A stretch of DNA of 64,000 nucleotides from Plenodomus lindquistii (taxonomy: Eukaryota > Ascomycota > Dothideomycetes > Pleosporales > Leptosphaeriaceae). Position numbers and translations under genes: made by a program. How positions within the stretch are numbered: position 1 is the stretch's first letter; each line of letters begins with the position of its first letter. This document shows, in pieces, positions 31,675 to 41,897 of the stretch. Under the pieces are notes generated by a model that was not told the origin of the DNA, did no database searches, and saw nothing but the letters and a program-made list of their open reading frames with translations. The stretch spans positions 310,001-374,000 of the forward strand of contig JANUWI010000004.1 of the NCBI GenBank assembly GCA_025504975.1, written 5' to 3'.

Positions 31675-31850
31675 TTATTACCGCCGGTCACGGCGCAGCA
31701 AACCCCTTCAACAACGTGACCACGAACTTCCACGACAAGCCCTCGGGTCGTTGTCTTTCCATCTCACTCGTCCCAAAGCAGGAAGATGTGCACCGAGAAC
31801 GGCAAGCCTTGTTCACTAAAGCATCTCCTTTCAGCCCTAGCACACAATAA
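31675..31850 (+). other. possible terminal exon of an unresolved small gene
   Basis: Preceded by TTACTAACAAAGCATTGTAG, a textbook fungal branch and acceptor arrangement. The phase-1 frame runs 58 codons to TAA at 31848 and includes NNVTTNFHDKPSGR and LSISLVPKQED. No family is recognised and the 5' exon is missing, so this may be a relic. Confidence 0.22.
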
Positions 31851-32336
31851 ACCATCTACCCCACATCCTTGTCATTGCCAACTTCAGCCTAGGGCATGCC
31901 GTCACCATGAGCTTAAACAGCTAGCGTCGGAAAGCGCTGTATCCGTGGCACATCAACAACAACGTTGTCGATAGTTCCCCCTTTGAGAACCAAGGCTGCG
32001 ATTACAAATTTCTTCTGGTCGAAATGGTAAGAATACCTAGTGTAGAAGATTCATTGGATCGACGCTACGAGCCGTTGGAGTAATGAGCTCAGAGGCGGCG
32101 ATGCTGCAGAAAGTGTAGTCGGATGGAAAGGTCTCCGCGCAGTAGGCCCGTTGGGAAAGAAGATCGTAATGAAGAATAGGGCATGTAGGTATACTATGTG
32201 TAATGGACTTGACTGAGACTTGTGAAAGATGAGGGGTAGTGTAGCTCTCTATCGAAAACGAGAAGATGTATAAGATGGGGTGACCTTTTGCAGTTTGAAC
32301 AAAGTCCAACATCAACGAGAGTCAAGCAGCCCCTTT

Positions 32337-32337
<1 letters not shown>

Positions 32338-32401
<64 letters not shown>
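32338..32401. repeat. (ACT)21 microsatellite in the Rds1-like 5' leader
   Basis: An uninterrupted trinucleotide run of about 64 bp ends 65 bp before the ATG of the Rds1-like gene, so it is probably in its 5' UTR or core promoter. Confidence 0.95.
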
Positions 32402-32466
32402 TTCCAACATCTACTCCACCACTACTTCTTAATAGTAATCTCATCTCAACTCCTCCCCTTCTCAAA

Positions 32467-33348
32467 ATGAAGTCAACCCTCTCCATCGCAGCCCTCGCGG
32501 CCCTCGCCTCCGCCTCCCCCATCAAGCGAGCAGACGGCCCCTCCGACGCCGTAATCCTCAACTACGCCCTCACCCTCGAGCACCTCGAAGACACCTTCTA
32601 CCGCGAAGCCCTCGCCAAATACACCGTCGCAGACTTCACCGCCGCCGGCTTCACCGAAGACACCTACACCAAGATCAAAACCGTATCCAGCGACGAAGCC
32701 AGCCACGTCTCCTTCCTGACCGGCGCACTCAAGGCCGCAGGCGCCACCCCCGTCGAGGCATGTACCTACAACTTCGGGTACACAGACGTCAAGAGTTTCC
32801 TCGCTACTGCCAGCGTCCTCGAGGGCGTCGGTGTATCTGCTTACCTCGGCGCAGCCGCGGATATAATGAGCAAGTCGTATCTCACAGCCGCGGGCTCCAT
32901 CTTGACAGTCGAGGCGAGACACTCATCCTACGTCCGGAATACGGTCGGACAAGCGCCGTTTCCCTCGCCGTTTGATAGCCCGTTGTCCTACAATGAGGTG
33001 TACACCCTCGCTGCGGGTTTCATTACCGGCTGCCCGTCTACTAATCCTGCTCTGCCTGTTAAGGCTTTCCCTAGTTTGACTGCTAGTTCGGCTGATGCGA
33101 CTGTTAAGAGTGGTTCTACGATTACGTTGAGCCTTAAGGATACTAAGATTGAGGGAACGGTTTACGCGGCTTTTGTTACGGTTACGGGGCCTGTGTTTGC
33201 TGATGCGAAGATGGTGGACGGTGCGTACGAGGTTGTTGTGCCAATGGGTGTAGCGGGTCAGAGCTACGTTGTGCTTACTAGCTGTAACACTGCTGTCACT
33301 GATGACACTACCGTTGCTGGCCCAGCTATTGTTGAGATCTCTGCATAG
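32467..33348 (+). CDS. Rds1-like secreted ferritin-like domain protein
   Basis: Intronless, 293 aa. Signal peptide MKSTLSIAALAALASASP, followed by a KR site that may be a propeptide cleavage point. The ferritin-like four-helix part (about residues 25-185) carries acidic/His pairs on successive helices: LEHLEDTFY, SDEASHVSFL, VLEGVGVSAYLG and VEARHSSYVRN. A C-terminal beta-rich extension of about 100 residues follows. The family is represented by the stress-induced Rds1 of fission yeast and related sporulation or stress proteins; the metal and reaction are not established. Codon use shifts from strongly C-ending in the 5' half to T/G-ending in the 3' half. A long ACT run precedes the start codon. 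Confidence 0.88.
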   Translation: MKSTLSIAALAALASASPIKRADGPSDAVILNYALTLEHLEDTFYREALAKYTVADFTAAGFTEDTYTKIKTVSSDEASHVSFLTGALKAAGATPVEACTYNFGYTDVKSFLATASVLEGVGVSAYLGAAADIMSKSYLTAAGSILTVEARHSSYVRNTVGQAPFPSPFDSPLSYNEVYTLAAGFITGCPSTNPALPVKAFPSLTASSADATVKSGSTITLSLKDTKIEGTVYAAFVTVTGPVFADAKMVDGAYEVVVPMGVAGQSYVVLTSCNTAVTDDTTVAGPAIVEISA

Positions 33349-34101
33349 AGCGTTCAACGAGAAGGAAGATGGGATGGATGGATCGAGATTGAACCCTAGC
33401 ACGCTTGAGAAAGTAAGCTCTTCTCAATTACTTGTATATACCCATGGCCAATTGAAAATCTTTATTGTTTAAAATCTTGCTTTTGTTTGCATCGTGATTG
33501 TGCGATTTCAAGTAGTTAGTTTGCTTGGACTGCTTCTATCATGTCTTAATATATAGTGCCAGTTATTGCGTACAGTTGATCATAGTCTTCTCTCAGTACA
33601 CGATTTGAACATACCCCATGCGTACAGTACCCACCTTACCATACCATACCATACCCTCTCCAGTGTCCAGAACGGAGCCATACACACACATGGCCAAAGT
33701 GAGGTCAAACGCATTCACCAAATCATCCTCAACCCCACCACTCCACCCACCCCCCTCACACACGCACAAACTCCACACAAACACACAAACACAGCACACA
33801 AGAATCATCCCCACTAAAATCATACATTCTTTAGCTAAACCCACCCCTCACACTCCACTCCACTACGCCAAATCAATGCACCAAACTCCCAACTCATGCC
33901 CATCCAATCCAAGCCCAATCCAACTCAAAACCAGCCTAGAAAATACGCGTAATTTCCAACCTTCTCAAGCGCCGCCGCTTCCTCGGCAAACCCCGCGCCC
34001 CCTCATATCGTTATCTCATCAACGCTTTGCTTTTTACCAATCCAAAACGCTCGCAACAAAAACTTTCAAAATGCAAACGCCGGTGTGTGTGTGTGTGTAT
34101 G

Positions 34102-34159
<58 letters not shown>

Positions 34160-34620
34160 GCTGAACCCAGTAAAGCTAATGGAGAAGGAGAAGAAGGGGA
34201 AAATAAAAAGATGGGAAAGCAAGCAAGAACGCCGGTGGTGGAATGCAGAATGCTTGTTATGTGTAGTGGTGGGATTGAGGTAGGTCTGGGTGGTGGCTGG
34301 GAAATCGGATGGGCTTCGGTGGTGATGATGAGGATAAGTGTGTCAGGGGTATGCAGTGCGGCGGTTGGGTGTGGTGTCAGGATGTGTGTTTAACTCGTCA
34401 GAAACGCGGGGGGGATATAGCGTTGGAAGTCGAAGGTGTTGTCCAGTGCATGAATGCGGGGAGGGAGGTAGATGCAGATGTAGGAATAATTTCACCCGCA
34501 TCATCGCATCCAGAAAGTCGTCCACGTCCACGTCCCTGACAATCCTGACGGCTTCCTTCCCCTACCATTCCAAGATTTCTCAATCCAATGAGTTGGGAGG
34601 TGTACAAGTACGCCCGCCCT
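33349..34620. other. convergent intergenic region rich in simple sequence
   Basis: 3' flanks of the Rds1-like gene (+) and Cdc27 (-). It holds a Pro/His/Thr-biased ORF (33618-34283) that simply reads CA-rich low-complexity sequence and the GT microsatellite; I do not call it. Confidence 0.6.
34083..34157. repeat. (GT)n microsatellite, interrupted
   Basis: A GT dinucleotide run of about 75 bp interrupted once by ATGCAT near 34099-34104. Confidence 0.95.
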
Positions 34621-37220
34621 TCACCGATCCTCATCACTGCTCCATCCCTCCTCCCCTTCCACGTCAATACCCTCCATCACCTCCTTGATGACTGCATGAC
34701 TCTTCGGATCCAAATTCATCGCTACAGTCAAATGTCTTATCGCACTTGCACGGTCGCCAATCCTCTTATAACACCGTCCCAGTAGGAAGTGTATATTTGC
34801 ATCATCAGGTGCAGCGTCTTTGAGATACAACAACTCGTGCAACGCTTCATCCGAGGCATTAAGTTTAAGCAAGAGTTGTGCTTTGCGGAAGCGCGCCATG
34901 ATGGAGCGGGGGTCGATTTTGAGGGCGAGTTCAAATTGGAGGAGTGCTGGTTCGGTTTTCTTGAGACGGTCGAGAACCTGTTTTATTGTTAGTACAAAAC
35001 ATGACATCCCAACCCTCGAGTTAGATGTTGGGGAAAAAGAAAAGGGGAAGGCTTACAAGACCAATCCTAACGAGAATCATGGCGTTATTCGGATTAATCT
35101 GCGCCGCAGCACGGTAATGCTTTTCTGCAACCTCGTACTTGCCCAACCGCTCATACACACCACCTAACCCATACCACCCATTGTAATGTCGATTATCTGC
35201 AGCAATCGCATTGCGATACGCCGCCATTGCCTTGTCGAATTCTTCATTTGCGACATGTTCATGGCCCTGGAGGGTAAACGCATACGCAAATTTAGGATCG
35301 AGTTGCGTGGCTCGTGCAAAACACTTGACTGCATCATCGTGCTGGCGATCAAGCGATGACGCGTTACCAAGTGCGCACCAGGCTTGTGGAGACAGGCGGT
35401 CTTGATCCATGAGTGTGTGTGCGAGGTGGCCGAGTGCGACTTCTTCTTTGCGTTGCCAAAGGGTGTTGGAGTAGACTTCCATATGTTCCATGTGTGAGGG
35501 GGCGAGCTCGCGTATCCTGCGGAAGGCATTTTCAGCTTCTGCGTACTGCGCGCGCTCGTAGTATGCTTTGCCGATTTGGGCAAGCACCCAGGGGGTGTCA
35601 CGTTGGGCTTTGGGAATCGATGTGAAAGCTTCTATCGCTTTGGCCGAGTCGTAACGACTAAGATGTCGGTAGCCAGTTCCGATGTTGAGGAGGAGTTCCA
35701 GAAGGTAGCTAAGAACGTCTCGCTCTCGATTTGTGTCGATTGGAGGAGGTCCCATCCTTGGGGGTGGTGCCGCAGTGGCTGCGGCGCTGGCAGGCCTTGG
35801 CTCTGGTTTGGAAGTCTCTGTGTTGTCGACATTGGGCTTCCTGTTTCCGCTCACAACTCTTCCTACAGTCGAAGTAGTCCCTGTCCTCGACTTGCTCGTT
35901 GTTGTCTTGGTTCTTCTGAGCTCCCGCCGTTGCTGCGACTCTTGATCCCTGCTTGATGCGCCGCCTAGTCGGTTACTCCGAGTTTGAACAGACTGACTTA
36001 TCGAGTTCAGCAACCTCACGCTTCTCCGCGGTGGGGCCGCAGTAGGATCGTGGGGCTGCGGTTGCGCATTTGTCGGTTCTGGCTGTCGTAACGAATGACC
36101 AGATACAGTCCTCTTATGACCGTTCTGGTTAATCGGCCTAGGTATATCCGTCTGATCGCTTTCCGGGTTCGTCTTGGTTCGCATTCTCGACGTGATTGGC
36201 CTCATCCGCGGTGGTTCTTCCGTCGCATTGAATCCATGTGTGCGGGGCTTTCGCGAAGGTGCAAGTGCCATGTCTGTCTGTTCGCTCATGACGGGCCCTC
36301 CTCCTTCGCCCATCATGACATCTTCATCGTGTATGTTTTGACCATTCGCAATTGGGGTATCCATGCTGTGAAACATGGATCCCCCACCCATACCGTTCTG
36401 TGCCTGATTGCTGCCATTCAGCCGCGACATCAAATTCGAGCCTCCAAGGTTCAGTCCCAGATCGCCAGCCTGCCGCGACGTAGGATTGAACGGGTCCACG
36501 TCGGGCGTCGAGACAAACGGATTCCGACTATCATGGCTCTCCTGCGGCGCCGCAACGTGGTGTGCATGCCCATTCGTCGCAGCATGTGATATCGAGGCCA
36601 ACATGTCCGGGGTGATTTGGAAGATGTTCTGCGGCCTCACCACAGCACCCGTGTCGCAAAGGCCCGTGAACGCATCCCACATGAACGAGTTGATCTTGAG
36701 CGCCTCGACAAAGTACTCGATGGCCTTTTTGCTGTCGCCATGCGCAGCGGACAGTTTGCCCAGCATGCAGTAACAGGCTGCGGCGTCTGGAACGTGTCTT
36801 CGCGAGGTTTCGGAGTGTTTATCTGTGCAGTGTGTTAGCAACTAACCCCCAGGCAACCAGGTTACTGTGTCGACCGCAGCGCTTACTCCAGTGATTTCGC
36901 CCCATCCAGAGCCCCCTCACCTTCTCCAGCGCCTGCACACCCAACTCGTGCCGCTCGAGCGCCAGACAGGCTTGCGCATAGACAAATGCACAGCCCAGAT
37001 GCTGCAGGTGCATGCCCTTTGCCTTTGCATAGTCGAATGCAGCCTTGTAGCGGCCGAGGCGCAGACTGCACAACGCGAGCAGGTGCGACGAGTCTGGGAG
37101 GCGGGGGTCGTGGGCGAAGAGGCGACCGGCGAGGAAGAGGGCGTTTTCGAGGAAGCCGTTGTCGAGGTGGTAGTGTATGAGCTGGCGCAGCTGGGCATTC
37201 ACGCCCGCGGGCGGCGTCAT
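34621..37220 (-). CDS. CDC27: anaphase-promoting complex subunit Cdc27/APC3
   Basis: Three exons (37220-36887, 36822-35057, 34977-34621) give 818 aa. The N-terminal part (LRQLIHYHLDNGFLENALFLAGRLFAHDP) is the APC3 N-terminal TPR dimerisation region. A Ser/Pro/Arg-rich disordered linker of about 300 residues follows (about 190-490). The C-terminal half is a continuous TPR array (RHLSRYDSAKAIEAFTSIPK, YERAQYAEAENAFRRI, SPQAWCALGNASSLDRQ, YNGWYGLGGVYERLGKYEVA) continuing into exon 3 (LLGRCYKRIGDRASAIRHL). It ends with an acidic tail. As a core TPR lobe subunit of the APC/C, it binds Ile-Arg tails of activators and helps mitotic cyclin and securin ubiquitylation in the nucleus. The ATG at 37220 (MTPPAGVNAQLR) is preferred over 37274. 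It shares a divergent promoter with Snd2. Confidence 0.94.
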
Positions 37221-37783
37221 GGCGGGCCGGTGCGTGGTGTGTAGGTATGGGCTATCGAGATGCCAGCGCAACAAGGCAATTTGAGAGTCGCCAGGTCCAG
37301 TCGTTCACGGTCGTGTAGGCATGGGCGCGGCGAGTGGGTGAGATGGAGAGAGGCAGAGAGAGGAAGCTCAAGGCAGGTCGTGGTGTGGCGGGCAGGGGTG
37401 ACTAGAGCGCAGGCGGCAGGCGTGTCTCGGTGAATGTCGATGTCGATGTGTTGTTGTTGCTAGGTGACGGACGCTTTCGGCGTGCTCGACAAAGCGAATT
37501 GGCAAACACGGCGCGCAGAGTTTCAGGGTAAACGGCAGACGGCGGTGGGTCGACGGGCAAGTGCACGACTGGGTGTTGTTGTTGCTGGCGGAGATGGCGT
37601 GCAGGCAAGGTTGGCGCGTAAACCGGTGTGCAGGGCCCGTGTTGTTCGCAACAGGCGCGTTGGGGTTGCTCGAGCGAAGACTAGACTAGAGAGAAAGCAC
37701 ACTAACGAGCAAACGAATCAGCCGCCCACCACTGACTGACCATTCACACCCTCGCACCGCCTACAAACAATTGTCCTCCCACC
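37221..37783. promoter_or_regulatory. bidirectional promoter of Cdc27 and Snd2/TMEM208
   Basis: The 563 bp between the two divergent start codons must hold both promoters and 5' leaders. It is G+C-rich with repeated GGCAGG/GGCGTG-like motifs and a TGTTGTTGTTG run; no single factor site is claimed. Confidence 0.5.
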
Positions 37784-38361
37784 ATGGCCAAAGTAAGTCA
37801 CCCACGCCCCTCACCCAAATCCCCCACCCCATCCTCACCACTCCCACCCAGAAAGCCACAAAAACCCTCGCCGCCGCCAACACCGCCCGCCTCAACCAAA
37901 CCCTCTACATAACCCTCACCACCCACCTCCTCTTCTGGACCCTCCGCGCCCTCCTCTTCCGCTCCACCTTCACCCGCCGCTCCCTCCTCCTCTACCTCAT
38001 CCTCTCCGCCCCCCAACTCCTCATCCAATTCTACTTTGAGCGCCTGTCCCGCCCCACCCTCACCCCCGATGGCGGCATCCAGCGCGCAGGCGAGGATCTC
38101 GAGGCCAAAGGGTTGACAGAGTACATGTGGGATGTTGTGTATTGGAGTTATGGCTGTATCTTGATGGCTGCTGTGTTTGGGGATTGGGCGTGGATGTTTT
38201 GGGTTGTGGTGCCTTTGTATTCGGTGTATGCGGCTTGGGGGGTGTATACGGGGATGAGGGGGGGTTATACGGATGCGGCGGGGGTGCCGCAGCCCGAGGT
38301 GGCGAGTAAGAGGCAGGCGAAGATGGAGAAGAGGGGGGGCCAGAAGATGCAGTATCGGTGA
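37784..38361 (+). CDS. SND2: Snd2/TMEM208-type ER targeting protein
   Basis: Exon 1 is only nine bases (37784-37792, MAK); after a 59-bp intron, exon 2 is 37852-38361, giving 172 aa. The N-terminus KATKTLAAANTARLNQTLY is the conserved start of the DUF788/TMEM208 family. Hydrophobic segments follow: ITLTTHLLFWTLRALLF, SLLLYLILSAPQLLIQFYF, a pair around VVYWSYGCILMAAVFGDWAWMFWVVVPLYSVYAAWGVY, then a Lys/Arg-rich cytosolic tail. In yeast, Snd2 acts with Snd1 and Snd3 in SRP-independent targeting of proteins to the ER. Size and topology fit. The frame upstream of the acceptor would give a different N-terminus if the intron were ignored. Confidence 0.9.
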
Positions 38362-39086
38362 GGGGGCTTTGAGTCGGAATCTGGATTTAGGAGGCGAGAT
38401 GAGGTTTGTTGATATAGAGGAATAGAGATTCATGTACAGAAAATTGCTTCATATACATGCCACCTTGCTCTTCTCCCGCAAAGACAGATACACTCTACAC
38501 CGTCCATCCATCCATCCATTCATTCATCCATACCATATCTGCACAACCCTACCTAGCCTCAAAATCCAAATGAGTCGTATCAGGACCACAGACTGCGCAG
38601 ATCCACGCACCCTCCCTCCATAATCGGTAGGTTACACATTTATGTACCGACCTCTCACCATCTAGGATACATCCAAACAAACCAACTCCATGTATCCCTA
38701 ATCAGCTTCTCGGTACGCAACAAACACCAGATCAAAACCATCGCATATACATCGATGAAACGCCAATTGCATTGGAGAAAAGGCAAAAACGATTCTGCCG
38801 ATTAAGTTATAATATCGTGACCGGATGGACATGTACACAATCCGACACAACACAACACAACACAACACAACACTGATCAACCCGCCAAATTGCGAATATC
38901 AGCAACACCTTTGTGAAAACAGTATCTATATCGGAATTGAAAAGCGGGTATATTCATTCCAAAAACATCAGTACCAGTGAGTCTGTCATCGGTACACTCA
39001 TCTATCCCTCGAATCGAGACAAGTCATCATCAACATCAACACCACATATGATTACATAACATATACAAAGGCAGCTTCCTCTGCAC
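38362..39086. other. convergent intergenic region
   Basis: 3' flanks of Snd2 (+) and mS45 (-), 725 bp, A+T-rich with a short CACAA pentanucleotide run at about 38843-38872. No gene is supported. Confidence 0.6.
38843..38872. repeat. (CACAA)n short tandem repeat
   Basis: About five or six copies of a five-base unit in the Snd2/mS45 intergenic region. Confidence 0.85.
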
Positions 39087-40537
39087 CTATGCCTCCACCT
39101 TTGTAGGAATCTTGGGAATCCCGCGCTTGCGGTCCTGATGCGGTACACCATATCTCCAGCCCGCAGCCTCCGCACCTTTACCATCGCGTCCCGCACTCTC
39201 CACGCTGACATCTTGGAATACAAAGTCCCAGCGTCGTTGCGGTACGACTTTTTGTCGCTTTAGTTCGTCTTCTTTGGCTTTTTGCTCGGCTGCTTTCTTC
39301 TTGGCTTCGACGGCAAATCTTTCCTCGGCGAGCTTGCGGCGCTCGTCAAAGGATAAACCCGACTCGAGTTCGCGCTCTGCTTGGACGAGTTCGGGGTGGG
39401 GGATTCGCGCATCGGCGGGGAGGAGGTCGTTGTCGAAGGCTTTGCCGGCGTCGACGCGTGTGAAGTGGCGGGACTCGGCGACGGGGACGAAGAGTTGTTG
39501 CCGGGTAGCGGGGTGGACGATGAGGTCGTTGATGGGTTCGTGGGTGATGGGACGTTTGCCCTTGTTCTTGGGGTCCGAGGTGTCGATGTGAGGAGTAACG
39601 GGAAGCATTGAGAGGACGGCTTTGCTGTAGGGGGTTGCGAGAGTTTTGCCCTGAAGGATGTGCATTAGCAATTGGGCTCCTCCATCTATGCAGTGGTAGA
39701 GATGTGTGAGGGGGGGATGACGATCAGGAAGAGCATGACTTCAAGTTTTGTAACCATGTGGATGTCTTAAAGACTAATCGAATTTTAAGAAGTCTCATCA
39801 TGTCATGAGAAGAGAGGCGGGAAAGAGGAATTTTCAAGACATACCTGCGCGATCCACTCCTTCTCCATCTGCTTCAACCGCACAACAGCGCCAACACGCT
39901 CGTTACTCACGCCAAACTCGACACTGGCTAGTGAAACTGTTGCGCCATCCTTCTTCACTCGCTGGTATATTGCCTCACGTAGATCCTCGCTGAGGACTGG
40001 CTGACTGCGGAAATATGGGTTGAGGGGGAAAGGCCGCAAATCTTCCGCCGTTTCTGGTGGGAGCCTGTCATCATCTTCTTTCCTCTTTCCTTTGGTGGGC
40101 TTAGCATCTTTTGTCTCAGCCTCGCCGGTCCGTATTGCTGCCTCCAGCTCATCGAGATTCTCTTGGCCAGAAGGTGCGGTTTCCTGAGCGATCTTATCGT
40201 CCTTGGGCTCCGGGTCCACAGCTTTATCCTGACTTTGAGGTGCTACGGCACCCCCTCTCCGCCATCCAGGCCCAGCGCGGACCAGGTTGCCATACTTGTC
40301 GTACGCCCCTAGGTAATTCGTAGATCCTGGTAGAGGTTCTTTCAGCGCCCGACCAGGTCCATTCATCCACTCATAGAATATCCGCCGCCGCCGTGTGATT
40401 TGTGGGCATGGCGTTTGTGAGAAGTGACGTGATGGCCGCAATGGCAATGTGATGTTTTGAGATTGTGTGGATGAACATGAAGTGAGAGGGGATGAGGTGG
40501 CGGAGGAGAATCTAGCGGAGCGTACCCGGGGTGGCAT
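39087..40537 (-). CDS. mitochondrial small-subunit ribosomal protein mS45 (Bot1/MRPS35-type)
   Basis: Two exons, 40537-39845 and 39650-39087, give 418 aa. The 194-bp intron (GTATGT ... CTTCAG) is chosen because it rejoins EWIAQ to GKTLATPYSKAVLSMLP in frame and skips stops that alternative acceptors create. The N-terminus is Ser/Arg-rich without acidic residues, a mitochondrial targeting signal (MPPRVRSARFSSATSSPL, then RHFSQTPCPQITRRRR). The conserved core (RRIFYEWMNGPGRALKEPLPGSTNYL, FPLNPYFRSQPVLSEDLREAIY, FGVSNERVGAVVRLKQMEKEW) is that of the fungal mitochondrial regulator family including fission yeast Bot1. The C-terminus is a Lys/Glu-rich helix followed by RRWDFVFQDVSVES. It should act in the mitochondrial 37S ribosome. 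Confidence 0.88.
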
Positions 40538-41897
40538 CTTGTGACGAATTGTGTAATGCTACCGCATTTAGTTGAATGGAATGCGGGAGAAGATGAGGAC
40601 AGCAATTGGAGTGAAGAAGGTGCGCTGAAGGTGCTGGTACAAATTCGCGTTGCGGAGCTCGAAAAGATTCAATGCAGGCCCGAGTGCACTAGTAACGCTT
40701 GGCATCGAGCGACAGCCTCTGGGCCAATCATAAACATTCTCCGCTCTTAAGGTTCCTTCTACTCGAGGACCAACATCGTATTGTCCAGAACATGAGCAGG
40801 TGCATATGCAGCCAAAGAAGCATTGGACCATTGAACCCTGCAAAAGGCGTGGACAAATCGAAAGGCCTTCTAAACCATACACCAAGTCAAAAGTCGCTGC
40901 CACTGGAAATTGCATCCAGTCCGGGAAGATAGCCAGGTTCCACGCGGGTGAGTGTTGAAGCTCATTGAATGTAATGCCAAAATCATGGCCAACAATTGTG
41001 ATTATAGCTGCTCCTACGAAACAGGGCCAAAGCCGAATGGGTAGACAACGTGAATGTTACAACGCAAGAATACCGTGCAAAGCGCATATGCGTGGGGAGT
41101 TGTGAAGATCGCTGTAAGGACAGTTTGCTCCCAGTGTGCCGCGGAGCCTACAATGCCCATCTACCGTATAAAGACCCCAAAGCCCTAGTGTAATAAGAAG
41201 AAGTGAAGACATGAATGTGACAAATAATAGCCACCGTGCAGTGAAGCGCTCCCTATCATAGCCCTACTTTGTCGTGAATGACCCAGCCACGCACGACCAA
41301 GAAAGACAGCACACACACACACACACACACACCATCTCAAGGAACAGTGGCCGCCACCATTGCTTGCAGATTGTAGACCGGGCCTGTCCCCGATGGATTT
41401 GGATGTCGCATACGCTGCTCAACCGGGAAGAGGACCAGTACAATGTTTGCGCTGCGGTCCACGGCCAATCCATCCCAGCTTCTTGACTCGTACTCGAAGA
41501 CATGACAGCCCGGTACTTCTTGATAGCACCATGGGTCTAATGTAAGAGAGGAGAGACCACAGACCCCTCCGACGCCCAAGACCGCGCAAAGTCGCGGCCA
41601 AAGAAATAGAGAAAATCGCACATAGGGGGAATCATCGCTGTATGCTGCTAAATGCAGTCCAAGCCAAACGAGCACAATGCCCGGGAGGACGTTCTGCGCC
41701 AGTACCCATGCCCCTGTTCAAGATAGGAAATAAAAACCCAATGTTCGACCAAACAACTCAACACCTTGCAATGACCGAAGTGACAGGACATAACAAACAG
41801 ATAACGGAGCACAAGTTTTGCAGATGCGCTGTGATGACATGACCCTGAACTCCTAGATCGTCAATCGTAACAGCATGGCAGACCGAAGTCGCCGTCT
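40538..41897. other. intergenic region, no supported gene
   Basis: Upstream of mS45 and downstream of Whi3, both on the - strand. Short ORFs overlap on both strands without motifs. A (CA)n run lies at about 41309-41332. Confidence 0.55.
41309..41332. repeat. (CA)12 microsatellite
   Basis: A short uninterrupted CA run in the Whi3 3' flank. Confidence 0.9.

Larger units (their letters stand above)
30817..32466. other. divergent intergenic region with a possible orphan exon
   Basis: Upstream regions of the GPI-type gene (-) and the Rds1-like gene (+). An open segment at 31675-31850 (+) begins right after a good acceptor (CTAAC branch, GTAG) and encodes 58 residues (ITAGHGAANPFNNVTTNFHD and on), but no upstream exon was identified. 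Confidence 0.4.

Noticed and set aside
33618..34283. A 221-residue ORF ending in Val/Cys repeats
   Set aside because: It reads CA-rich low-complexity sequence and the GT microsatellite.
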